Assembly: GCA_910576815.1 (NCBI GenBank)
Contig: CAJTKA010000020.1
Coordinates: 1-64,000, forward strand
Length of the DNA: 64,000 nt
From: an uncultured Lachnospiraceae bacterium
GTDB lineage: Bacteria; Bacillota; Clostridia; Lachnospirales; Lachnospiraceae
Direction: 5' to 3'
Under the pieces are notes generated by a model that saw only the letters and a list, made by a program, of their open reading frames with translations, searched no databases and had not been told where the DNA came from. Positions 15,345-22,572 of the stretch are shown piece after piece. Position numbers and translations under genes: made by a program. The stretch's first letter is position 1, and each line of letters begins with the position of its first letter.

Positions 15345-16493
15345 ATGGAAAAATTAGAGTATATCGTGCCCTGTCATTTTGGACTGGAGGCCGTACTAAA
15401 AAGAGAGCTCATGGATCTGGGGCTTGCGATCACCGCTGTGGAGGACGGCAGAGTTACTTTTGCCGGGGACTTTAGTGCGCTCTGCCGCGCCAATGTCTTT
15501 TTGCGCAGCGCGGAGAGGGTACTCATTAAGATAGGAAGTTTTCACGCGGAAACTTTTGAAGAATTGTTTCAGGGAACGCGATCGCTGCCCTGGGAGGCTT
15601 ATATCCCGAAGGATGGGAGATTTTGGGTGGCAAAGGCGGCCAGCGTCAAAAGTAAGCTTTTCAGTCCTTCCGATATTCAGTCGGTGATGAAAAAAGCCAT
15701 GGTGGAGCGGATGAGGAGCGTTTACCATATCGACTGGTTTGCGGAAAGCGGCGCAGGCTATCCTGTCCGTGTTTTTATTAAAAAAGACGAAGTGACAGTG
15801 GGACTTGACACCTCGGGAGAATCCTTACATAAACGAGGATATCGCAAACTCGTGGCAAAGGCCCCGATCGCGGAGAATCTGGCGGCAGCGCTTCTGATGC
15901 TGACGCCCTGGCGGGGAGACCGCATCCTGATCGATCCTTTTTGCGGCAGCGGAACGATCCCCATTGAGGCGGCTATGATGGCGGCGCATATCGCGCCCGG
16001 TAAAAACAGGAGTTTTTTGGCACAGGAGTGGACAAACCTGATTCCTAAGCGACTTTGGACGGATGCCCGCAAAGAAGCGGCGGATGGGGAAGACTTTACG
16101 GTGCAGACACAGATCCAGGGCTATGATATTAACGAGGAAATGGTCTCCATTGCCAGGGCAAATGCGCGTCTTGCAGGGGTGGAGGAGTTGATCCATTTTC
16201 AGCAAAGAGGTGTGGAGCAGCTCAGCCACGCAAAGAAATATGGCTTTATTCTGACCAATCCTCCCTACGGGGAGCGGCTGGAGGAGAAAGAAAATCTGCA
16301 GGCGCTGTATCGGATGCTGGGAGAGCGATTTCGGGCGTTGGATTCCTGGTCCATGTATGTGATCACCGCCTACGAGCAAGCGGAATCTGCCATCGGTAAA
16401 AAGGCTGACAAGAACAGAAAACTGTACAATGGTATGATGAAAACCTATTTTTATCAATATATGGGTCCAAAACCCACCGGGAGTAAAAAATAA
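15345..16493 (+). CDS. THUMP-domain class I RNA methyltransferase (RlmL/YpsC-like)
   Basis: 382 residues. The N-terminal THUMP RNA-binding domain covers about 1-155, and the Rossmann-fold methyltransferase about 165-375. SAM-binding motif I is DPFCGSGTIPIEAA, and the N-methylating catalytic motif is TNPPYGERL. The family methylates the exocyclic amine of a guanine in 23S rRNA (m2G2445 in E. coli RlmL). It heads a run of four closely spaced genes with the amidase-like, RdgB and YfcE genes. The promoter leaves virtually no 5' leader, and the start codon has no SD site. Confidence 0.9.
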   Translation: MEKLEYIVPCHFGLEAVLKRELMDLGLAITAVEDGRVTFAGDFSALCRANVFLRSAERVLIKIGSFHAETFEELFQGTRSLPWEAYIPKDGRFWVAKAASVKSKLFSPSDIQSVMKKAMVERMRSVYHIDWFAESGAGYPVRVFIKKDEVTVGLDTSGESLHKRGYRKLVAKAPIAENLAAALLMLTPWRGDRILIDPFCGSGTIPIEAAMMAAHIAPGKNRSFLAQEWTNLIPKRLWTDARKEAADGEDFTVQTQIQGYDINEEMVSIARANARLAGVEELIHFQQRGVEQLSHAKKYGFILTNPPYGERLEEKENLQALYRMLGERFRALDSWSMYVITAYEQAESAIGKKADKNRKLYNGMMKTYFYQYMGPKPTGSKK

Positions 16494-16495
16494 GA

Positions 16496-17572
16496 ATGGC
16501 ACAGATACAGAGTTTGATGAGAAGCGCATTGGTATATTGTATTCTGTTCGTGGCGGCGGCGATGAGTGTGATGCTGTATTATTCCGCCACAAAGACGGTG
16601 GATGTGCCGGATGTCGCGCAGGATGAAGTGGTTTCCTCTACGCAGCAAAAGGCGGAGCCGGACATTCCCGTGGGGAGTGATGAAATCAGAATTGACCGAA
16701 ACAGTCAATCTACAAATTATTTTTGCGTGCCCATACCCGAGGGCGTAAAGGCGGAGGAAATCGTATTAGAAAATCATTATATGAACGAGGAGCTTTGGGT
16801 GAGCATCCAATCTTCCCAACCCGCGATATTTCAGGAGTTCTACGCTGCGAACGGTGTTTATGGAAACAGCGGTTGTGTTGTGGACGGCCATTTTGAAGCG
16901 GGTGAGGAGAGAACATATCTGCGCTTCGCGCTGGATGGCGTGTACGAGTATCGCAGTATTTTTGAGGATCATATTCTGTATTTGGAATTTGTACCGCCCA
17001 AGGAAGCATACGAGAAAGTCGTGGTGATCGACCCGGCCTACGGCGGCGAGGAGATTGGTGTGACGGGGAAAGGCGTCGTGGCAAAGGATGTTACCCTCAA
17101 CATTGCAAAGGCTCTGAAAACGAAATTCGATGAAAGCGATATCAAGGTATATTATACCAGGATGGATGACAGCAATCCCGCATCTGCGGACAGAGTGGAG
17201 CTTGCTGCGGCGACCAAGGCGGATATGCTGATCCGAATCGAGGTGAGCGGTGACGAGAACAGTAAACTTTACGGCACCACGGCAATTTACAACAGTCAGT
17301 TTTTTATTCCCGGTTTTGGCAATGTAGAGCTGGCCGATCTTTTGGAGCGGGAGGTGGTTACTTCCATCAGCGGTAAGGCAGGCGGTCTGGTGGAAGCAAC
17401 GCAGGCGGACGAAGTCATTGGCGGCGCAACGGTCCCGGCAGCGGCGATTCAGGTAGGATACCTCACGAACAGTCAGGAGGCGATCCTCTTGCAGCGGGAA
17501 GATTATATTGAACGAATCGCGGATGGAATCTATAATGCAATCGTAAAGGCATATGAGGAGTACAAAAAGTGA
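16496..17572 (+). CDS. Amidase_3-fold protein with all catalytic residues replaced
   Basis: 358 residues. An N-terminal membrane anchor (about 10-30) is followed by an extracytoplasmic region and a C-terminal N-acetylmuramoyl-L-alanine amidase (Amidase_3) fold from about 175. Active enzymes read DPGHGG, an E before KD, a SIH motif and an EVG motif. Here these are DPAYGG (Tyr182), AKD (Ala196), RIE (Glu249) and IQVGYLTN (Gln319). The zinc ligands and the catalytic Glu are therefore missing, and the protein should not cut peptidoglycan. It may act as a cell-wall-binding or regulatory pseudoenzyme. It starts two bases after the methyltransferase gene, and its stop overlaps the next start. Confidence 0.85.
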   Translation: MAQIQSLMRSALVYCILFVAAAMSVMLYYSATKTVDVPDVAQDEVVSSTQQKAEPDIPVGSDEIRIDRNSQSTNYFCVPIPEGVKAEEIVLENHYMNEELWVSIQSSQPAIFQEFYAANGVYGNSGCVVDGHFEAGEERTYLRFALDGVYEYRSIFEDHILYLEFVPPKEAYEKVVVIDPAYGGEEIGVTGKGVVAKDVTLNIAKALKTKFDESDIKVYYTRMDDSNPASADRVELAAATKADMLIRIEVSGDENSKLYGTTAIYNSQFFIPGFGNVELADLLEREVVTSISGKAGGLVEATQADEVIGGATVPAAAIQVGYLTNSQEAILLQREDYIERIADGIYNAIVKAYEEYKK

Positions 17573-18183
17573 AGATCATATTTGCGACGGGAAATGAGGG
17601 AAAGATGCGGGAAATCCGCGCGATCCTTGCGGATGTGGAGGCAAAGATCCTTTCCATGAAGGAGGCGGGACTGTGCCTCGATATTGAGGAAGATGGCGAA
17701 AGTTTTGCGGAGAATGCCCTGATCAAGGCACGGGCCGTGGCGGATGCACTTGCGGCGGCGGACGGATTTCATGATTGTATTGTGCTGGCGGATGATTCGG
17801 GGTTGGAAATCGACTGCTTACAGGGGGAGCCGGGGATTCACTCGGCAAGATACCTGGGGGAGGAGACGCCCTTTGATGTAAAGAGCAGGGATCTGCTCAG
17901 GAGAATGGAGCAAGTGCCGGATGAGGAGCGCAGCGCCAGATTTGTCTGCGCGATCGCGGCAGTGTTTGCGGGCGGCGAGACCGTTACGACCAGAGGAACC
18001 ATCGAGGGCAGGATCGGCTATGATCTTAAGGGCGATAACGGTTTCGGCTACGATCCCATCTTTTACCTGCCGGAATACGGGCGTACGGCGGCGGAGCTTA
18101 CCGATGACGAAAAGAATCAGATCAGTCACAGGAGCAGGGCGCTTGCGCGGATGAAAGAAGAACTGAAGAAAAGGGGATTTTAG
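17569..18183 (+). CDS. rdgB: XTP/dITP pyrophosphatase (RdgB/HAM1)
   Basis: 204 residues. It hydrolyses XTP, ITP and dITP to the monophosphates, clearing deaminated purine nucleotides. Family motifs are visible: FATGNEGKMREI at the N-terminus, VLADDSGLEIDCLQGEPGIHSARY near 80-100, the GDNGFGYDPIFYLPEYGRT block near 150-170, and ISHRSRAL near the end. The GTG start at 17569 overlaps the preceding TGA (GTGA), so translation is coupled to the amidase-like gene. The phosphoesterase gene follows after eight bases. Confidence 0.93.
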   Translation: MKIIFATGNEGKMREIRAILADVEAKILSMKEAGLCLDIEEDGESFAENALIKARAVADALAAADGFHDCIVLADDSGLEIDCLQGEPGIHSARYLGEETPFDVKSRDLLRRMEQVPDEERSARFVCAIAAVFAGGETVTTRGTIEGRIGYDLKGDNGFGYDPIFYLPEYGRTAAELTDDEKNQISHRSRALARMKEELKKRGF

Positions 18184-18191
18184 GGAAACAT

Positions 18192-18674
18192 ATGAGAGTC
18201 TTGATCGTGAGCGACAGCCATCGATATAATGAGAACCTGTTTCGGGTCTTAGAGCAGACAGGCCCTTACGATATGCTGATCCACTGCGGCGATGTGGAAG
18301 GAAGCGAACATATCATCAGTGAAAGGGCGGGCTGCCCCGTAGAGATGGTGCAGGGCAATAACGACTTCTTTTCTGCGTTGCCCAGGGAAAAGGAGTTTAT
18401 GGTCGGGCAGTATAAAGTCTGGCTGACCCACGGGCATCATTACAATATCGCCATGAATACGGAGACCATTAGGCAGGAGGCAATCGCCAGAGAGGTCGAT
18501 ATCGTGATGTGCGGCCACTCGCACAGGCCCGTCGTGGAGATCGGTGCGGCAGTCACCCTCATCAATCCCGGCAGCATCAGTTATCCCAGACAGGAGAACC
18601 GCAGACCCAGCTATATCCTTATGGAGCTTGACCGGGCAGGGGAAGCGCATTATACGGTCAACTATGTATCCTAA
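18192..18674 (+). CDS. YfcE/MJ0936-type metallophosphoesterase
   Basis: A 160-residue enzyme with the dinuclear-metal phosphoesterase motifs in order: SDSHRY at 7-12, HCGDVEGSE near 36, QGNNDF near 55, LTHGHHYN near 77, and CGHSHRPV near 106. Members hydrolyse phosphodiesters, but the physiological substrate is generally unknown. It is the last gene of the methyltransferase/amidase/RdgB unit; the RdgB-YfcE pair is a common arrangement in Firmicutes. Confidence 0.9.
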   Translation: MRVLIVSDSHRYNENLFRVLEQTGPYDMLIHCGDVEGSEHIISERAGCPVEMVQGNNDFFSALPREKEFMVGQYKVWLTHGHHYNIAMNTETIRQEAIAREVDIVMCGHSHRPVVEIGAAVTLINPGSISYPRQENRRPSYILMELDRAGEAHYTVNYVS

Positions 18675-18728
18675 CGGTTTGGCCGGGCCCGGACGTGGGC
18701 TGAACAGTGTGAACTGTGAAAAAAGCGG

Positions 18729-18757
18729 TTGACAGAAAAAAGGCAATATTATATAAT
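18729..18757 (+). promoter_or_regulatory. Strong promoter of the tRNA-Pro/tRNA-Gly unit
   Basis: TTGACA (18729-18734), a 17-bp spacer and TATAAT (18752-18757): consensus sigma-A boxes 36 bases before tRNA-Pro. Confidence 0.85.
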
Positions 18758-18792
18758 GTTAAATGCGTTGTGAGACGGCGGCAGTTTACTTG

Positions 18793-18867
18793 CGGGGTGT
18801 GGCTCAGCTTGGCTAGAGCGCCTGGTTTGGGACCAGGAGGTCGCAGGTTCGAATCCTGTCACCCCGA
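18793..18867 (+). tRNA. tRNA-Pro(TGG)
   Basis: 75 bases. Acceptor CGGGGTG pairs with CACCCCG. The anticodon stem CCTGG/CCAGG holds loop TTTGGGA, anticodon TGG. The T arm has loop TTCGAAT and the discriminator is A. CCA is not encoded. Confidence 0.95.
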
Positions 18868-18900
18868 GGATGCGAAGCAATCCTCGAAAGTTGAAAGTTA

Positions 18901-18938
18901 ATCCCGAAGGGATTTACTTCTCCCGAAGGGATTTACTC
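18901..18938 (+). repeat. Two tandem 19-base repeats between tRNA genes
   Basis: ATCCCGAAGGGATTTACTT (18901-18919) and CTCCCGAAGGGATTTACTC (18920-18938). Each can form a small hairpin (TCCC-GAA-GGGA). They lie between tRNA-Pro and tRNA-Gly and could mark RNA processing or weak pausing. Confidence 0.6.
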
Positions 18939-18992
18939 TACCCAACGCAGAAGATCCGCGGCAGTGCGGGAAAACAAAATCATATTCATTAT

Positions 18993-19063
18993 GCAGGTGT
19001 AGTTCAATGGTAGAACACCAGCCTTCCAAGCTGGATACGTGGGTTCGATTCCCATCACCTGCT
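18993..19063 (+). tRNA. tRNA-Gly(TCC)
   Basis: 71 bases. Acceptor GCAGGTG pairs with CACCTGC. The anticodon loop CTTCCAA gives TCC. The T loop is TTCGATT and the discriminator is T. A T run follows directly. Confidence 0.95.
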
Positions 19064-19141
19064 TTTTTCTTTTGTTCGAAAAAAGCCTGCGGACAGTCGC
19101 TTGCATGCTGGCCGGCTCATGAAAAGCCGGCCGCAGATGTG

Positions 19142-19166
19142 CCTGTTTCAAGGAACAGGTTTATTT
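19142..19166 (+). terminator. Probable terminator of the tRNA-Pro/Gly transcript
   Basis: CCTGTT (19142-19147) pairs with AACAGG (19154-19159), followed by TTTATTT. A second GC-rich hairpin, GGCCGGCT/AGCCGGCC (19110-19132), lies just before it. This one could serve the AraC gene on the other strand. Confidence 0.5.
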
Positions 19167-20093
19167 CCCGATCTTTCGCACGGGCCGTAGTACCTCATAG
19201 CCGATCACCTCGGGATAATGGCGTTGGTAATCGTTGCAGACATCCTCGTTCCATTCGTAGCCTTGCGCTTTGGGATCATAATTCCATGCCAGCGTTTCCA
19301 CCTTACTCATCGCCGCACCGTTATCCTTTAGAAAATCAAAAGGCGGGTGAAAGAATACCAGATAATCACTGGCAGGCAGTTTCCTGAGCTCAAATCCCTC
19401 CGGGATCACGCCCTGATAATCCTCAGGCACGCCAAAGCCGTAAAAATAACCTTTTTTTCCGTTCTCGTAAAACCATCCCGCCGTATGACAGGTGACGATC
19501 GGATGGGAGACGTGACTCATGCTGTCTATGATTCCGCAGATATTGTCATAGTCGTGTCGGTTCCCAAAAACTCCGTAATCAGCGGCGTCGATATCCCAGA
19601 CGCCAATATAGCCGTGCGCGGGAATGTGTTCTACACGAACGTGCGCTTCCGTTAATAATGTCTGATTCATGGTCGAACCTCCTTTATTATCATAATGTTC
19701 CGGAAGGAAGACGACTTTGGGAGTGGAAAGAGTGATGGGAACGGGATTTTTCCGATATGCTGCCGGTGTACACCCGAAAGCATTCATAAAAGCCCTCGTC
19801 AGGGCCTCCTGTGAGGAAAATCCGTATTTTACGGCAATATCAAAGATGCGGGCGTTGGTATCCCTTATCTCTAATGCAGCCAAGGCGAGCCGTCTGCCGG
19901 CAACGTAGCTCTTAAAAGTCATTCCCGTGATCTCATGAAAGTGACTGGAACAGTAATACGGCGAATAGCCGATCTGTCTGGACATTTCCATAAGAGTCGG
20001 ATTGTCTGCCAGATGTGCTTCTACCCAGTTTATCATGTTTTGTACGGTCTCATTCCACGCAAACAAATCGTTTCCTCCTGTCAAAATCATCAT
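19161..20093 (-). CDS. AraC-family regulator with C-terminal effector domain
   Basis: 310 residues. Two helix-turn-helix motifs at the N-terminus (about 14-115): YSPYYCSSHFHEITGMTFKSY and the second AVKYGFSSQEALTRAFMNAF. A GyrI/SOUL-like effector-binding domain follows (about 150-305), as in Rob/TetD-type regulators that bind small hydrophobic molecules. The DNA-binding part comes first, which is the Rob-type order. AGGAGG precedes the start at 20093. The target is unknown. Confidence 0.88.
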   Translation of the reverse strand: MMILTGGNDLFAWNETVQNMINWVEAHLADNPTLMEMSRQIGYSPYYCSSHFHEITGMTFKSYVAGRRLALAALEIRDTNARIFDIAVKYGFSSQEALTRAFMNAFGCTPAAYRKNPVPITLSTPKVVFLPEHYDNKGGSTMNQTLLTEAHVRVEHIPAHGYIGVWDIDAADYGVFGNRHDYDNICGIIDSMSHVSHPIVTCHTAGWFYENGKKGYFYGFGVPEDYQGVIPEGFELRKLPASDYLVFFHPPFDFLKDNGAAMSKVETLAWNYDPKAQGYEWNEDVCNDYQRHYPEVIGYEVLRPVRKIGK

Positions 20094-20284
20094 AGCACAG
20101 AATCATGGCCAAATCTTTGATATATGTTGTACTTTATTCTTTCCATAAATAATATCATAAAAGCGGATTTTTTCTGATTGACAAGACCACTTTGATATGC
20201 TAGAGTATAATTTGTGCTGGATGAGTGTGCAGTCGTGCGCCCATTACACAGGAAGAAACGGGGCGTTAGATCCGCGTTTCGCAC

Positions 20285-20358
<74 letters not shown>

Positions 20359-20401
20359 TTTCTTTTGTCATATGGGATATGTTCTGTACGGCAAAATATA
20401 T

Positions 20402-20476
20402 GGTGGGTATGGCGCAGTTGGCTAGCGCGCCAGATTGTGGCTCTGGAGGCCGAGGGTTCGAGTCCCTCTATCCACC
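20402..20476 (+). tRNA. tRNA-His(GTG)
   Basis: Acceptor GTGGGTA pairs with TATCCAC, with the histidine-specific G-1 at 20402 opposite C73 at 20476. The anticodon loop TTGTGGC gives GTG. Confidence 0.95.
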
Positions 20477-20517
20477 TTTCGCGGGAATGTGCAAAGCACT
20501 GCCTGTATTACCAATAA

Positions 20518-20589
20518 TGGGCTATCGCCAAGGGGTAAGGCACAGGACTTTGACTCCTGCATTCGCTGGTTCAAATCCAGCTAGCCCAG
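20518..20589 (+). tRNA. tRNA-Gln(TTG)
   Basis: 72 bases. Acceptor TGGGCTA pairs with TAGCCCA. The anticodon loop CTTTGAC gives TTG. The U1-A72 pair and G discriminator are typical for glutamine. Confidence 0.95.
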
Positions 20590-20594
20590 CTTAT

Positions 20595-20667
20595 GGACCA
20601 CTAGCTCAGTCGGTAGAGCACCTGACTTTTAATCAGGTTGTCGGGGGTTCGAATCCCCCGTGGTTCA
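20595..20667 (+). tRNA. tRNA-Lys(TTT)
   Basis: 73 bases. Acceptor GGACCAC pairs with GTGGTTC. The anticodon loop CTTTTAA gives TTT. The discriminator is A. It is the last of the four-gene cluster, and no clear terminator separates it from the MATE gene leader. Confidence 0.95.
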
Positions 20668-20795
20668 CTGAAGGATATTTACGCCTTTGGAAAATGATAT
20701 GGCTTACTTTGGCCGAACGTTTGAGTGCAGAGATTTTTTGCATATCAGACGTTTATTTTATTCAATGAAAAAAGGGAATCTCAGAATGGAGGACA

Positions 20796-20902
20796 GTGTG
20801 AAAAATCACACTGATGTGCTGATTTTTCACACGCGACTTTGAGCAAGAGCATCTCAAAGTCGTTGATGGCAGATGAGAAACTGCATTCGCAGATTTCTCA
20901 TC
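20796..20902 (+). repeat. Multi-hairpin leader element, copy B
   Basis: First hairpin: GTGTGAAAAATCA (20796-20808) with TGATTTTTCACAC (20820-20832) and an inner CAC-TGAT-GTG. Second: CGACTTTGAG (20834-20843) with CTCAAAGTCG (20853-20862), loop CAAGAGCAT. Third: GATGAGAAA (20872-20880) with TTTCTCATC (20894-20902) and inner CTGC-ATTC-GCAG. The 3' part AGCTGCTCAGAAATGAGGA supplies the Shine-Dalgarno site of the MATE gene at 20941. The core of hairpin 1 is identical to copy C at 45472. Confidence 0.8.
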
Positions 20903-20940
20903 GCCTCTTTGCAACAAGCTGCTCAGAAATGAGGATTCGT

Positions 20941-22365
20941 ATGGAACAGACAAAAGAGAACAAAATGGGCACGATGCCTGTCAATAAGCTGCTGGTCAGT
21001 ATGTCACTTCCGATGATGGTGTCTATGCTGGTGCAGGCGCTCTACAATGTGGTAGATTCCATTTTCGTCTCCCGCATCAACGAGAACGCACTGACAGCCG
21101 TGTCACTTGCATTTCCGATCCAGACACTGATGATCGCCGTGGCGGGCGGCACCTGTGTCGGTATCAACGCCGTGCTTTCTAAGGCGCTCGGCGAGAAAGA
21201 GCAGGAGCGTGCGGATAACACGGCAGTCAGCGGTATTGTGCTGATGGCAGCCAGCTATATATTGTTTTTGCTGGTGGGGTTGTTTGCCACGCGCGCCTTC
21301 TATCTCAGTCAGACGGACGATGCGCAGATCGTGGAATATGGCGTGCAGTATTTGAGTATCGTATGTATCTGTTCTTTCGGATTGTTTGCGCAGTTTGTAT
21401 TTGAACGCCTCTTACAGTCCACGGGCAGAACGTTCTATATTATGATTACCCAGGGGACAGGCGCCATCATCAATATCATTTTGGATCCGATCTTTATTTT
21501 TGGATTGTTCGGGATGCCGAAAATGGGCGTTGCGGGCGCGGCAGTGGCTACGATCATGGGACAGATCATCGCGGGCACGATTGCGATGGTGCTCAATTTT
21601 ACGAAAAATGAAGATATCCATATCCGTTTTAAGGGATTTAAGCTGGAGCGGGAGATCGTGGGGATGATCTATAAGATCGGCGTCCCTTCCATGATCATGC
21701 AGGCCATCGGTTCGGTGATGACTTATGGCATGAATAAGATCCTGATTTCCTTTACGCCCACGGCAACGGCGGTGTTTGGCGTGTACTTTAAGCTGCAGAG
21801 CTTTATCTTTATGCCGGTGTTTGGCTTAAACAACGGGCTGGTGCCGATCTTGGCGTACAATTACGGCGCGGGCAGAAGGGACCGTTTTATTCAGGCGATG
21901 AAGTGCGCGATTTTGTATGCGGCTTGTATCATGGCGCTTGGCGTAGTCATTTTCCAGGCCATACCGGAGATCCTGCTGGGCTTTTTCTCCGCGTCTGATG
22001 AAATGCTGCGGATCGGGGTGCCGGCGCTGCGCATTATCTGTATCAGTTTTCTGCCTGCGGCTTTCGGTATTGTTTGCGGTACGGCTTTTCAGGCGCTCGG
22101 CTATGCAGTCTACAGTATGTTTGTTTCCATGGCGAGACAGCTCGTGGTACTTTTGCCTGCGGCCTTTCTGCTGTCATTGTCCGGGCAGGTGACCTATGTG
22201 TGGTGGGCGTTCCCGATCGCTGAGATCATGTCTCTGACGATGACGGTGATCTTTTTGGTGAGGATCAACAACAGGGTGATTCGATATATCGGAGAAGAAC
22301 CGGCAGAGGCGGCAAGACGCCGACTGAATGACGGCGGAGTCGTTGACAGAGCGCAGGGAAAATGA
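20941..22365 (+). CDS. MATE-family efflux transporter (first)
   Basis: 474 residues with about twelve membrane helices in two halves, the fold of Na+- or H+-driven multidrug exporters. The family start PVNKLLVSMSLPMMVSMLVQ is followed by ALYNVVDSIFVSRI and, in the second half, LNNGLVPILAYNYGAG. The start at 20941 has GAGGA upstream at the end of the hairpin leader; the in-frame extension to 20839 only translates the hairpins. The 3' end of the gene contains the -35 box of the tRNA-Leu promoter. Confidence 0.92.
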   Translation: MEQTKENKMGTMPVNKLLVSMSLPMMVSMLVQALYNVVDSIFVSRINENALTAVSLAFPIQTLMIAVAGGTCVGINAVLSKALGEKEQERADNTAVSGIVLMAASYILFLLVGLFATRAFYLSQTDDAQIVEYGVQYLSIVCICSFGLFAQFVFERLLQSTGRTFYIMITQGTGAIINIILDPIFIFGLFGMPKMGVAGAAVATIMGQIIAGTIAMVLNFTKNEDIHIRFKGFKLEREIVGMIYKIGVPSMIMQAIGSVMTYGMNKILISFTPTATAVFGVYFKLQSFIFMPVFGLNNGLVPILAYNYGAGRRDRFIQAMKCAILYAACIMALGVVIFQAIPEILLGFFSASDEMLRIGVPALRIICISFLPAAFGIVCGTAFQALGYAVYSMFVSMARQLVVLLPAAFLLSLSGQVTYVWWAFPIAEIMSLTMTVIFLVRINNRVIRYIGEEPAEAARRRLNDGGVVDRAQGK

Positions 22366-22371
22366 TATGAT
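22343..22371 (+). promoter_or_regulatory. Promoter of tRNA-Leu, overlapping the MATE gene end
   Basis: TTGACA (22343-22348), a 17-bp spacer and TATGAT (22366-22371). The -35 box and spacer lie inside the last codons of the MATE gene. Confidence 0.8.
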
Positions 22372-22428
22372 ACATGGGCGGACGAAGAAGAATGACACAC
22401 GTGTCGTTTTGTGTCGTCTGCATGATCT

Positions 22429-22508
<80 letters not shown>

Positions 22509-22513
22509 TAAAC

Positions 22514-22558
22514 AAGGGCTTTCTGGACATTTTGAGTGTCTTGAAAGCCCTTATTTTT
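22514..22558 (+). terminator. Terminator after tRNA-Leu
   Basis: AAGGGCTTTC (22514-22523) pairs with GAAAGCCCTT (22543-22552), followed by ATTTTTG. Confidence 0.85.
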
Positions 22559-22572
22559 GCGTTTGACAGCAA

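Noticed and set aside
18901..18938. Tandem 19-base repeats as a CRISPR array
   Set aside because: There are only two copies, with no spacer and no cas genes. No CRISPR array was seen in the window.
20178..20211. TTGACA and TATAAT upstream of the four-tRNA cluster as a promoter
   Set aside because: The spacer is 22 bp, outside the working range. Some other promoter must serve the cluster, or the boxes are coincidental.
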